DNA from: Pseudomonas piscis
GTDB lineage: Bacteria; Pseudomonadota; Gammaproteobacteria; Pseudomonadales; Pseudomonadaceae
DNA: 64,000 bases
NCBI RefSeq assembly: GCF_009380155.1
Contig: NZ_WHUV01000003.1
Span: 248,001 to 312,000, forward strand
Direction of reading: 5' to 3'
How positions within the stretch are numbered: the stretch's first letter is position 1; every line of letters begins with the position of its first letter. Positions 1-7,586 of the stretch are shown piece after piece. Below the pieces are notes generated by a model that saw only the letters and a list, made by a program, of their open reading frames with translations, searched no databases and was not told the origin of the DNA. Position numbers and translations under genes: made by a program.

Positions 1-219
1 TGTGATTGCTATACCTGCCAGAACTTCTCCCGTGCCTATCTGCACCACTTGGACAAGTGCGGGGAAATGCTCGGAAGTATGCTCAATACCATCCATAATT
101 TGCGCCATTACCAGCGCCTTATGGCTGGTTTGCGCGAGGCTATTCAACAAGGTACATTGGCCGCCTTTGTCGATTCCTTCTATGCCAAGCGCGGATTGCC
201 CGTGCCGCCTTTGGATTGA
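1..219 (+). CDS. tgt: tRNA-guanine transglycosylase, C-terminal 72 residues (5' end outside window)
   Basis: Tgt exchanges guanine for the queuosine precursor preQ1 at the wobble position of GUN-anticodon tRNAs. Only the last 72 codons are present, in frame 1 from the first base. The fragment opens with the zinc site: CDCYTC gives three cysteines (fragment residues 1, 3, 6), and a histidine follows 26 residues after the last one (residue 32), the C-x-C-x2-C...H spacing of the family. The tail ends LPVPPLD then TGA. It lies just upstream of yajC-secD-secF, the usual gammaproteobacterial order. I am confident because both motif spacing and synteny agree. Confidence 0.93.
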   Translation, partial: CDCYTCQNFSRAYLHHLDKCGEMLGSMLNTIHNLRHYQRLMAGLREAIQQGTLAAFVDSFYAKRGLPVPPLD

Positions 220-265
220 TTTCCAGAAGCGTCAGATACTAATTTTGCAACTATCGGAGTGCTAA

Positions 266-604
266 ATGAGCTTTTTGATCCCTGCCGCGTATGCGGATGC
301 CGCCGCACCTGCTGCTGCCGGCCCTGCTGGCACTGGTTTCGAGTGGATTTTTCTGGTGGGTTTCCTGGTCATCTTCTATCTGATGATCTGGCGTCCACAG
401 GCCAAGCGCGCCAAAGAGCAGAAGAACCTGCTGGGCAGCTTGCAGAAAGGCGATGAAGTTGTGACCACCGGTGGTATCGCCGGCAAGATCAACAAAGTGA
501 CCGACGATTTCGTGGTTCTGGAAGTGTCGGACTCGGTTGAGCTGAAGTTCCAGAAGGGCGCGATCGCGGCCACGCTGCCAAAAGGCACGCTGAAAGCGAT
601 CTAA
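266..604 (+). CDS. yajC: Sec translocon accessory protein YajC
   Basis: YajC is the small inner-membrane partner of SecDF in the Sec translocase. The product is 112 residues with one membrane span (about residues 24-42, FEWIFLVGFLVIFYLMIW), followed by the family signature RPQAKRAKEQ and a small cytoplasmic domain containing GDEVVTTGGIAGKI. Length matches the family (about 110). The start is ATG at 266, in the gap after tgt. It is followed 61 bp later by secD, with a GC-rich hairpin between them and no T-run, so the three genes are probably one operon. Confidence 0.95.
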   Translation: MSFLIPAAYADAAAPAAAGPAGTGFEWIFLVGFLVIFYLMIWRPQAKRAKEQKNLLGSLQKGDEVVTTGGIAGKINKVTDDFVVLEVSDSVELKFQKGAIAATLPKGTLKAI

Positions 605-625
605 GTTTCATCTTTTACCAATCGA

Positions 626-646
626 CGGGGCGCGCAAGGCGCCCCG
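626..646 (+). other. Intercistronic GC hairpin between yajC and secD
   Basis: A perfect 8-bp stem, CGGGGCGC / GCGCCCCG, with loop GCAAG. No T-run follows, so it is not an intrinsic terminator. It could adjust the yajC to secD expression ratio or protect the 3' end of a processed yajC message; that role is inference. Confidence 0.5.
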
Positions 647-665
647 CGTCATAACGGGCGGCGTG

Positions 666-2534
666 ATGCTGAACAAATATCCTCTATGGAAGTACCTACT
701 GATCCTGGCGGTGCTGGCGATCGGTTTTATTTATTCCGCTCCCAATCTATACCCTGATGACCCGGCCATTCAGGTCAGCGGTGCGAGCACTGCTCTGCAG
801 GTCACTCAGGCGGATCTGGATCGTGCGAGCAAGGCGCTCACCGACGCCGGCATCAACGTCAAGGCTTCTTCCGTTGCCGCCAACGGCAAGGGCGGCCTGC
901 TGCGCTTGATCAACAAGGAAGACCAGCTCCCGGCCAAGGATGTAGTACGCAAGGCGCTGGGCGATGATTTCGTGGTGGCGTTGAACCTGGCGCAAACCAC
1001 TCCGCAGTGGCTGCGCAACCTGGGTGCGCACCCGATGAAACTGGGTCTGGACCTTTCCGGTGGTGTGCACTTCCTGTTGGAAGTGGATATGGAGAAAGCC
1101 CTCGACGCGCGCCTGAAGGTCTATGAAGGCGACGTCAAGAGCCTGCTGCGCAAAGAGCGCCTGCGCTATCGCAGCCTGCCGCAGCTCAATGGCGCCATCC
1201 AGCTGGGCTTCAGCGACGAAGACAGCCGTGAACAGGCTCGTGCCCTGATCCGCAAGAATTTCAATGATTTCGACATCGTGCCAGCCGACCTCAACGGTCA
1301 GGCGGTGCTGCGTCTGGCGATGACCCCGGCCAAGCTGGCGGAAATCCGCGAATACTCCATCAAGCAGAACTTGACCACTGTACGTAACCGGGTCAACGAA
1401 CTGGGCGTGGCCGAGCCTCTGGTCCAGCGTCAGGGCGCGAACCGGATCGTGGTCGAGCTGCCAGGCGTGCAAGACACCGCCGAAGCCAAGCGGATCCTGG
1501 GCAAGACGGCCAACCTCGAGTTCCGCCTGGCCGCCGAGCCGGGTGCCACCAAGGCTACCTCCGAGTCCTTCGAGTTCCGTGAGGGCAACCGTCCTCCTGC
1601 ACTGATCGAGCGCGGCCTGATCATCACCGGTGACCAGGTGACCGACGCCCAGGCCAGCTACGACGAACACGGTCGTCCGCAGGTGAACATCAAGCTCGAT
1701 GGCCATGGCGGCGAGCTGATGAACCGTTCGACCCGCAACAACGTCGGCCGTGGCATGGCGGTGATCTTCATCGAGCAGAAGCCGATCACCACCTACACCA
1801 AGCAAGTGGTGGATGGCGTCGAGAAAGACGTGCCGGTGCAGTCGTTCAAGGAAGAGAAGAAGATCATCAGCCTGGCGACCATCCAGTCGCCACTGGGCAG
1901 CCAGTTCCGCATCACCGGCCTGAACGGCCAGGGCGAGTCCTCGGAACTGGCGCTGTTGCTGCGTGCCGGTGGTCTGGCGGCGCCGATGTACTTCGCCGAA
2001 GAGCGCACAATCGGTCCTAGCCTGGGTGCCGACAACATCACCAAGGGTATCGATGCCTCGTTGTGGGGCATGCTGTTCGTGTCGCTGTTCATCATTGCCA
2101 TCTATCGCTTCTTCGGCTTGATCGCCACTGTGGCGTTGGCGTTGAACATGGTGCTGCTGCTGGCCCTGATGTCCCTGCTGGGGGCGACGCTGACCCTGCC
2201 GGGTATCGCCGGTATCGTACTGACCATGGGTATGGCGGTGGACGCCAACGTGCTGATCTTCTCGCGGATACGTGAGGAAATCGCCGCTGGCATGACCGTG
2301 CAACGGGCGATCAACGAAGGCTTCGGCCGGGCATTCACGGCGATCCTGGACTCCAACCTGACCACATTGCTGGTGGGTGGCATCCTTTTCGCCATGGGTA
2401 CCGGTCCGGTCAAGGGCTTTGCGGTGACCATGTCCCTCGGGATCTTTACCTCGATGTTCACGGCCATCTGGCTGACCCGTGCGATGGTCAACCTGATCTT
2501 CGGCGGTCGTGACTTCAAGAAGTTGTGGATTTAA
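666..2534 (+). CDS. secD: Protein translocase subunit SecD
   Basis: SecD and SecF form the RND-like proton-driven motor that pulls preproteins through SecYEG on the periplasmic side. The product is 622 residues: membrane span 1 near residues 8-25, a large periplasmic P1 region containing LGLDLSGGVHF, then a C-terminal five-span bundle with AVDANVLIFSRIREE, the conserved motif carrying the functional Asp and Arg. I start at ATG 666 (MLNKYPLWK, as in other pseudomonads); a GTG at 663 directly upstream is possible but adds one residue. secF follows 9 bp later. Confidence 0.96.
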   Translation: MLNKYPLWKYLLILAVLAIGFIYSAPNLYPDDPAIQVSGASTALQVTQADLDRASKALTDAGINVKASSVAANGKGGLLRLINKEDQLPAKDVVRKALGDDFVVALNLAQTTPQWLRNLGAHPMKLGLDLSGGVHFLLEVDMEKALDARLKVYEGDVKSLLRKERLRYRSLPQLNGAIQLGFSDEDSREQARALIRKNFNDFDIVPADLNGQAVLRLAMTPAKLAEIREYSIKQNLTTVRNRVNELGVAEPLVQRQGANRIVVELPGVQDTAEAKRILGKTANLEFRLAAEPGATKATSESFEFREGNRPPALIERGLIITGDQVTDAQASYDEHGRPQVNIKLDGHGGELMNRSTRNNVGRGMAVIFIEQKPITTYTKQVVDGVEKDVPVQSFKEEKKIISLATIQSPLGSQFRITGLNGQGESSELALLLRAGGLAAPMYFAEERTIGPSLGADNITKGIDASLWGMLFVSLFIIAIYRFFGLIATVALALNMVLLLALMSLLGATLTLPGIAGIVLTMGMAVDANVLIFSRIREEIAAGMTVQRAINEGFGRAFTAILDSNLTTLLVGGILFAMGTGPVKGFAVTMSLGIFTSMFTAIWLTRAMVNLIFGGRDFKKLWI

Positions 2535-2543
2535 GGGGCTGCC

Positions 2544-3458
2544 ATGTTACGTACTATCAACTTCATGGGCGTGCGCAACGTTGCGTTCGGCCTGACCGTG
2601 CTCCTGACCGTTCTGGCGTTGTTCAGCTGGTTCCACAAGGGCTTGAACTATGGCCTGGACTTCACCGGCGGTACGCTCATCGAGCTGACCTACGAGCGTC
2701 CGGCGGATGTGATGAAGGTGCGTTCGCAGTTGAACGACGCCGGTTATCACGAGGCGATCGTGCAGAGCTTCGGCGCGACCACCGACCTGCTGGTGCGGAT
2801 GCCGGGCGAAGACCCGCAACTGGGCCACCAGGTGGCAGCTGCACTGCAGAAGGTTGGCGGTGACAACCCGGCGCAGGTCAAGCGCGTCGAGTTCGTTGGT
2901 CCTCAGGTGGGTGAAGAGCTGCGTGACCAGGGCGGCCTCGGCATGCTCATGGCTCTGGGTGGCATCCTCATCTACCTGGCTTTCCGCTTCCAGTGGAAGT
3001 TCGCGGTCGGTGCGATTGTCTCGCTGATCCACGACGTAGTGGTGACCGTGGGTATCCTGTCGTTTTTCCAGATCACCTTCGACCTGACGGTGCTGGCGGC
3101 GGTACTGGCGATCATCGGCTACTCGCTCAATGACACCATCGTGGTATTCGACCGGGTGCGCGAGAACTTCCGTGTGCTGCGCAAGGCTAGCCTGATCGAG
3201 AACATCAACATCTCGACCACCCAGACCCTGTTGCGGACCATGGCGACCTCGATCTCCACCTTGCTGGCGATCATTGCCCTGTTGTTCTTCGGCGGCGATA
3301 ACCTGCATGGCTTCTCCATTGCCCTGTTCGTCGGCGTGTTGGCGGGTACCTACTCGTCGATCTACATCGCCAACGTGGTGCTGATCTGGCTGAAACTGAG
3401 CAGCGAGGACCTGATTCCCGCAGCCAATACCGACAAGGAAGTGGACGACCGTCCGTGA
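2544..3458 (+). CDS. secF: Protein translocase subunit SecF
   Basis: SecF completes the SecDF complex. The product is 304 residues with a first span near residues 15-32, the periplasmic motif GLDFTGGTLIEL, and five C-terminal spans including SLNDTIVVFDRVREN, the SecF equivalent of the SecD proton-path motif. Length is normal (about 300-320). It begins 9 bp after secD, and a strong intrinsic terminator at 3491-3522 closes the operon. Confidence 0.96.
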   Translation: MLRTINFMGVRNVAFGLTVLLTVLALFSWFHKGLNYGLDFTGGTLIELTYERPADVMKVRSQLNDAGYHEAIVQSFGATTDLLVRMPGEDPQLGHQVAAALQKVGGDNPAQVKRVEFVGPQVGEELRDQGGLGMLMALGGILIYLAFRFQWKFAVGAIVSLIHDVVVTVGILSFFQITFDLTVLAAVLAIIGYSLNDTIVVFDRVRENFRVLRKASLIENINISTTQTLLRTMATSISTLLAIIALLFFGGDNLHGFSIALFVGVLAGTYSSIYIANVVLIWLKLSSEDLIPAANTDKEVDDRP

Positions 3459-3490
3459 GGGCCTGACCCCTTCCAGTCGTCAGCTAAAAA

Positions 3491-3522
3491 GGCGCGAGTG
3501 TTGAACTCGCGCCTTTTTTTTT
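3491..3522 (+). terminator. Intrinsic terminator of yajC-secD-secF
   Basis: Nine-bp perfect stem GGCGCGAGT / ACTCGCGCC with loop GTTGA, followed by nine T residues. Five A residues precede the stem, so it may also work weakly on the other strand. Confidence 0.93.
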
Positions 3523-3568
3523 GCTCCAAGGCTGGGAGAAGCGCGGGTTATGACCCGTATGTATGGTC

Positions 3569-3574
3569 AGGAGG
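3569..3574 (+). promoter_or_regulatory. Ribosome-binding site that fixes a GTG start
   Basis: Perfect AGGAGG, five bases before GTG at 3580. An in-frame ATG 30 bases further upstream has no comparable site, so translation most likely starts at the GTG. Confidence 0.75.
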
Positions 3575-3579
3575 TTCAC

Positions 3580-4128
3580 GTGAACAAGTCGTTGCTGGTT
3601 GGTGCGGTATTGGGTGCTGTCGGTGTCACTGCCGGGGGTGCTGTGGCCACCTACAGCCTGGTTAAAAGCGGCCCTGAGTATGCGCAAGTACTGGCGGTGC
3701 AGCCGGTCAAACAACAGATCAAGACTCCTCGTGAAGTCTGCAAGGACGTTGCCGTGACCCGGCAGCGTCCGGTCAAGGATGAGCATCAGATCCTGGGTAC
3801 CGTGGCCGGTGCTGTGGGCGGCGGCTTGCTGGGCAGCATGATCGGCAATGGCAATGGCCGCAAGCTGGCTACCGTGGCCGGTGCTGTGGGCGGTGGTTAT
3901 GCGGGTAACAAGGTGCAGGAGGGCATGCAGGAGCGTGACACCTACACCACGACGCAAACTCGCTGCAATACGGTCAATGATATCAGCGAGAAGGTCGTGG
4001 GTTATGACGTGAAGTACGATCTGGGGGGTAAGCAGGGCCAGGTACGGATGGATCGCGATCCGGGCAACCAGATCCCTGTGGACAAAGACGGTCGGCTGAT
4101 CCTGGGTCAGAACCAGCCCGGCCAATAA
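3580..4128 (+). CDS. Glycine-zipper 2TM domain envelope protein
   Basis: A 182-residue protein of unknown exact role. It starts with a signal-like or membrane-anchoring segment (VNKSLLVGAVLGAVGVTAGG), followed by a hydrophilic region and two glycine-zipper segments, both containing TVAGAVGGG (about residues 73-108), as in the Rick_17kDa_Anti / glycine-zipper 2TM family of SlyB/PcpY-like outer-membrane proteins. There is no lipobox cysteine after the N-terminal segment, so it is probably not a lipoprotein. GTG start with a perfect AGGAGG. It stands alone between two terminators and converges with suhB. The family call is fairly safe; function is unknown. Confidence 0.75.
   Translation: MNKSLLVGAVLGAVGVTAGGAVATYSLVKSGPEYAQVLAVQPVKQQIKTPREVCKDVAVTRQRPVKDEHQILGTVAGAVGGGLLGSMIGNGNGRKLATVAGAVGGGYAGNKVQEGMQERDTYTTTQTRCNTVNDISEKVVGYDVKYDLGGKQGQVRMDRDPGNQIPVDKDGRLILGQNQPGQ
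3798..3893 (+). repeat. 24-bp exact direct repeat encoding the glycine zipper
   Basis: The same 24 bases (starting TACCGTGGCCGG) occur at 3798-3821 and 3870-3893, 72 bp apart and in the same frame. Each copy encodes TVAGAVGG. Exact DNA identity suggests a recent internal duplication or gene conversion of the zipper unit. Confidence 0.85.
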
Positions 4129-4175
4129 TGCTTTGCGCATGAGTCGGCGGCTGCCGATGGCGCGAATCGCAGGTA

Positions 4176-4205
4176 TAAAAAAAGCACCCCGCGGGGTGCT
4201 TTTTC
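4176..4205. terminator. Bidirectional terminator between glycine-zipper gene and suhB
   Basis: Stem AGCACCCC / GGGGTGCT around a GC turn, with A7 on the left and T5 on the right. It therefore ends transcription in both directions, which suits the two convergent genes. Confidence 0.92.
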
Positions 4206-4216
4206 ATGCCTGTTGC

Positions 4217-5035
4217 TTAGCGTTTCAACGAGGCTGGCAGGTGTGGCTGGATGGCGGTCAGCACGGCCTTGAAGCACTTGGTGTTACCGGCTACCACGTG
4301 GCCTTTTTCCAGGAAGTCGTGGCCGCCGGTGAAGTCGCTCACCAAGCCACCGGCTTCCTGGATCAGCAGGGCGCCTGCGGCCATGTCCCATTCGGACAGG
4401 CCCGACTCCCAGAAGGCGTCGAAGCGACCGGCGGCAACATAGGCCAGGTCCAGGCTGGCGGAGCCGGCGCGGCGAATGCCGGCGGTTTGGCCGACCAGGG
4501 CGCGGAACATGCCCAGGTAGTTGTCCAGGTTGTCCATCTGGTCGTCGCGGAATGGGAAGCCGGTGCCAAGCAGGGCGCCGTCGAGGCTGGTGCGGCCGCT
4601 GACCCGCAGGCGCCGACCGTTGAGCTGGGCGCCACGACCGCGGCTGGCGGTGAATTCTTCCTGGCGAACCGGATCCAGGACCACGGCATGTTCCAGGCGA
4701 CCACGGTATTTGCAGGCGATGCTTACAGCGAAGTGGGGGATGCCACGCAGGAAGTTGGTGGTGCCATCCAGTGGATCGATGATCCACAGGTACTCTTCAC
4801 CTTCGATCCCGGTGCCTGCATGCAGGCCGGTTTCTTCGCCCATGATCGAGTGATTCGGGTAGGCCTTGCGCAGCGCGTCGATGATCTTCTGTTCAGCGGC
4901 GCGATCGACCTCGGACACGTAGTCCTTGGCGTCTTTTTCATCGACCTTGATGGTATCCAGGCGCTCGATGGAGCGGAAAATCAGTTCACTGGCGCTGCGG
5001 GCGGCGCGCAGCGCGATATTCAGCATTGGCTGCAT
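4217..5035 (-). CDS. suhB: Inositol-1-monophosphatase SuhB
   Basis: SuhB hydrolyses inositol monophosphates and in gammaproteobacteria also joins Nus antitermination complexes on ribosomal RNA operons. The 272-residue product carries the magnesium-dependent phosphatase motifs in order: MGEETG, WIIDPLDGTTNF and, near the C-terminus, EWDMAAGALLIQEAGG. Start MQPMLNIALRAARSA matches the E. coli N-terminus (MHPMLNIA). It is divergent from trmJ, the same arrangement as in E. coli. Confidence 0.95.
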   Translation of the reverse strand: MQPMLNIALRAARSASELIFRSIERLDTIKVDEKDAKDYVSEVDRAAEQKIIDALRKAYPNHSIMGEETGLHAGTGIEGEEYLWIIDPLDGTTNFLRGIPHFAVSIACKYRGRLEHAVVLDPVRQEEFTASRGRGAQLNGRRLRVSGRTSLDGALLGTGFPFRDDQMDNLDNYLGMFRALVGQTAGIRRAGSASLDLAYVAAGRFDAFWESGLSEWDMAAGALLIQEAGGLVSDFTGGHDFLEKGHVVAGNTKCFKAVLTAIQPHLPASLKR

Positions 5036-5261
5036 GGATAGGTCACCTAAGGTTGTTAAAGAAAGCCGAGCATTCTAGCAGAAAACTTTTGCAGATGAAG
5101 TTCGGAGTTCGCTTTGATTGCATCTGCCCGCCGTGTGGTGCTTGTGGGTGGTCCTGGATTGCTGGTGAGTTGCCAGGAGTGACGGGTGGTTATTTTTGAG
5201 GCAACAGCGCTGCCCGTTCTGTAAGATTTGTTCCCCTTTCCCGTGTCCGAGGGCGCTTCCC

Positions 5262-6032
5262 TTGCTGCAGAACATTCGTGTCGTCCTGGTCAACACCAGT
5301 CATCCCGGCAATATCGGTGGGGCTGCGCGCGCCATGAAGAACATGGGGCTGTCGCGCCTGATGCTGGTGGAGCCCCGGGTATTTCCTTCTCCTGAGGCGG
5401 ATGCGCGGGCATCCGGCGCCACCGACATACTGGAGGCTGCCGAGGTGGTCGCCACGCTCGAAGATGCCCTGGTCGGTTGTACCCTGGTGTTCGGTACCAG
5501 TGCCCGTGAGCGGAGCATTCCCTGGCCATTGCTCGATCCTCGCGAGTCGGGGGTAAAAGTCGTGGAGCAGGCGGGGCAGGGAGCGCAGATCGCCCTGGTG
5601 TTCGGTCGTGAAGATTCCGGCCTGACCAACGACGAGCTGCAGCGATGTCATTTTCACGTGCATATCCCGTCGGATCCGACGTTCAGTTCGCTGAACCTGG
5701 CAACGGCGGTGCAGGTGCTGGCCTATGAAGTGCGCATGTCCTGGTTGGCGGTGCAAGGACAGTCGGGCGCGGCGCGCAAGGATGAAACGGTATCGTCCAG
5801 TGATGAGCTGGCGACCATGGATGAGCTGGAGCGATTCTACGAGCACCTGCAGCAGGCGCTGGTGGAAATCGACTTCCTCGATCCGCAAAAGCCCCGGCAC
5901 TTGATGGCGCGCCTGCGCCGGCTATACGGTCGTAGCTCGGTGACTCGAGCGGAAATGAACATATTGCGCGGCATACTCACGGAAACCCAGAAAGCGGCCC
6001 GTGGGGAGCTGCAGAAGCGGAAGGATCAGTGA
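5262..6032 (+). CDS. trmJ: tRNA (cytidine/uridine-32-2'-O-)-methyltransferase TrmJ
   Basis: TrmJ is a SPOUT methyltransferase that 2'-O-methylates position 32 in the tRNA anticodon loop. The sequence contains VLVNTSHPGNIGGAARAMKN near the N-terminus and the knot motifs ALVFGREDSGLTNDEL and IPSDPTFSSLNLATAV, typical of the family. I start at TTG 5262 (reads MLQNIRVVLVN), which has GAGGG eight bases upstream and gives 256 residues; the frame is open further upstream but that extension does not resemble the family. Its stop overlaps the cysE start by one base (TGATG). Confidence 0.93.
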   Translation: MLQNIRVVLVNTSHPGNIGGAARAMKNMGLSRLMLVEPRVFPSPEADARASGATDILEAAEVVATLEDALVGCTLVFGTSARERSIPWPLLDPRESGVKVVEQAGQGAQIALVFGREDSGLTNDELQRCHFHVHIPSDPTFSSLNLATAVQVLAYEVRMSWLAVQGQSGAARKDETVSSSDELATMDELERFYEHLQQALVEIDFLDPQKPRHLMARLRRLYGRSSVTRAEMNILRGILTETQKAARGELQKRKDQ

Positions 6033-6808
6033 TGTTCGAGCGTCTGCGTGAAGATATCCAGAGCGTATTCCATCGTGACCCGGCGGCGCGCAACGCCTTC
6101 GAGGTGCTGACCTGCTATCCGGGCATGCATGCGATCTGGATCCATCGTTTGTCCGGTGCCTTGTGGGGCATGGGCTGGAAGTGGTTGGCGCGCCTGGTGT
6201 CGAACTTCGGGCGCTGGCTGACCGGGATCGAGATTCATCCTGGGGCCAAGGTAGGGCGCCGTTTCTTCATCGATCACGGCATGGGTATCGTCATCGGCGA
6301 AACGGCCGAGATTGGCGATGATGTGACGCTCTATCAGGGGGTGACCCTGGGTGGTACCAGCTGGAACAAGGGCAAGCGCCATCCGACCCTGGAAGATGGC
6401 GTGGTGGTCGGGGCGGGCGCCAAGGTGCTCGGGCCGTTCACGGTCGGTGCGGGCGCCAAGGTCGGCTCCAATGCGGTGGTGACCAAGGAAGTGCCGGCAG
6501 GGGCGACGGTGGTGGGGATCCCGGGGCGGATCATCATGAAATCCAGCGACGAGCAGCAAGCCAAGCGCAAAGCCATGGCGGAAAAGCTCGGGTTCGATGC
6601 TTATGGCGTCAGTGAGGACATGCCCGACCCGGTGGCGCGTGCCATTGGCCAGTTGCTCGATCACCTGCAGGCGGTCGATGGTCGTCTGGAAGGGATTTGC
6701 GGTGCGCTGAAGGACCTGGGTAGCGACTATTGCGCCAAGGACTTGCCTGCGCTGCGCGAGGAAGACTTCGCTGGCGTCAAGGACAAGAGCGACAGCAGGG
6801 TCGGCTGA
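6032..6808 (+). CDS. cysE: Serine O-acetyltransferase CysE
   Basis: CysE acetylates serine to O-acetylserine, the first committed step of cysteine synthesis. The 258-residue product has the N-terminal helical SATase domain (FHRDPAARN) and a left-handed beta-helix of hexapeptide repeats (GAKVGRRFFIDHGMGIVIGE, then GVVVGAGAKVLGPFTVG). The catalytic histidine lies in the IDHG motif. TGATG coupling to trmJ. Location next to iscR makes sense because cysteine is the sulfur source for IscS. Confidence 0.95.
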   Translation: MFERLREDIQSVFHRDPAARNAFEVLTCYPGMHAIWIHRLSGALWGMGWKWLARLVSNFGRWLTGIEIHPGAKVGRRFFIDHGMGIVIGETAEIGDDVTLYQGVTLGGTSWNKGKRHPTLEDGVVVGAGAKVLGPFTVGAGAKVGSNAVVTKEVPAGATVVGIPGRIIMKSSDEQQAKRKAMAEKLGFDAYGVSEDMPDPVARAIGQLLDHLQAVDGRLEGICGALKDLGSDYCAKDLPALREEDFAGVKDKSDSRVG

Positions 6809-6953
6809 ATGCCGGCGTCTCGGTTCCTCAGGGGCCGAGGCGCTCGCAAATAAAGGGCGCGTTGGCCGGAAACGGACCCGTAGGTCGGTTGTTGCCATCC
6901 GCTGTGCCATTACGTCGCGGACTTTGCTATGATTCGCGCGCTCTTTTGCGGGT

Positions 6954-6978
6954 AAACCCGACTAAAGTAGTTGGTCTT
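6954..6978 (+). promoter_or_regulatory. Candidate upstream IscR type-1 binding site
   Basis: A 25-base stretch centred on CCGACTAAAGTAGTTGG. Compared by eye with the E. coli type-1 consensus (ATA-S-YY-GACT-RWWW-YAGTC-RR-S-TAT) it matches about 18-19 of 25 positions, weakest at its 3' end. It directly abuts the stronger site that begins at 6979. Inference from consensus only. Confidence 0.5.
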
Positions 6979-7003
6979 ATAGTTGACTCGATTACTCGGG
7001 TAT
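6979..7003 (+). promoter_or_regulatory. IscR type-1 binding site overlapping the isc promoter
   Basis: Twenty-five bases beginning ATAGTTGACT and ending CTCGGGTAT match 22 of 25 positions of the E. coli type-1 IscR consensus. The site covers the -35 hexamer below, which fits [2Fe-2S]-IscR repression of its own operon. Confidence 0.75.
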
Positions 7004-7011
7004 TGCATACT
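6983..7011 (+). promoter_or_regulatory. iscR: Predicted iscR operon promoter
   Basis: The -35 hexamer TTGACT (6983-6988) and -10 hexamer CATACT (7006-7011) are separated by 17 bases. Transcription would begin about 25-30 bases before the iscR ATG. The -35 lies inside the IscR box. Confidence 0.7.
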
Positions 7012-7044
7012 CGCCTCCATTCCGAAACTCCGTGGTACTTGTCC

Positions 7045-7536
7045 ATGCGACTGACTACTAAAGGCCGATATGCGGTGACCGCCATGCTTGACCTGGCGTT
7101 GCACGCGCAACATGGCCCGGTCTCCCTGGCCGATATCTCTGAGCGCCAAGGCATCTCCCTGTCCTATCTCGAACAGCTTTTCGCCAAGTTGCGCCGTAGC
7201 AACCTGGTATCCAGCGTCCGGGGCCCCGGTGGCGGCTATCAGCTGTCACGCGATATGCAGGGGATCCAGGTAGCCCAGGTGATCGATGCGGTGAACGAAT
7301 CGGTCGATGCGACCAAATGCCAGGGATTGGGCGACTGCCATGCCGGTGACACCTGTCTGACCCATCACCTGTGGTGCGATCTGAGCCTGCAGATTCACGA
7401 ATTTCTGAGCGGTATCAGCTTGGCCGACCTTGTAACCCGCCGTGAGGTGCAAGAAGTGGCCCAGCGACAGGACCAGCGCCGTTGTAATGGCAAGGCGCCG
7501 CGCCTGGACAAGATTGAAGCGTCCGCCGTCGAATGA
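7045..7536 (+). CDS. iscR: Iron-sulfur cluster assembly transcription factor IscR
   Basis: IscR is a Rrf2-family winged-helix regulator that senses iron-sulfur demand through a [2Fe-2S] cluster. The product is 163 residues: MRLTTKGRYAVTAMLDLA, recognition helix region ISLSYLEQLFAKLR, then the cluster site KCQGLGDCHAGDTCLTHH with three cysteines and the downstream histidine ligand. The frame is open well upstream, but this ATG gives the canonical N-terminus and lies below the promoter. First gene of the isc operon; predicted to repress it when carrying a cluster. Confidence 0.96.
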   Translation: MRLTTKGRYAVTAMLDLALHAQHGPVSLADISERQGISLSYLEQLFAKLRRSNLVSSVRGPGGGYQLSRDMQGIQVAQVIDAVNESVDATKCQGLGDCHAGDTCLTHHLWCDLSLQIHEFLSGISLADLVTRREVQEVAQRQDQRRCNGKAPRLDKIEASAVE

Positions 7537-7586
7537 CAGCCGAAGAGCTAGCGGCACGCCAGCCAGCCTGATTTAGGAGAGAGTCC

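Noticed and set aside
747..2303. A 518-codon minus-strand frame opposite secD
   Set aside because: Shadow of secD, rich in His/Gln/Arg; no motif.
3798..3893. Direct repeats as a possible CRISPR or mobile element
   Set aside because: Only two in-frame copies inside a coding region encoding the glycine zipper.
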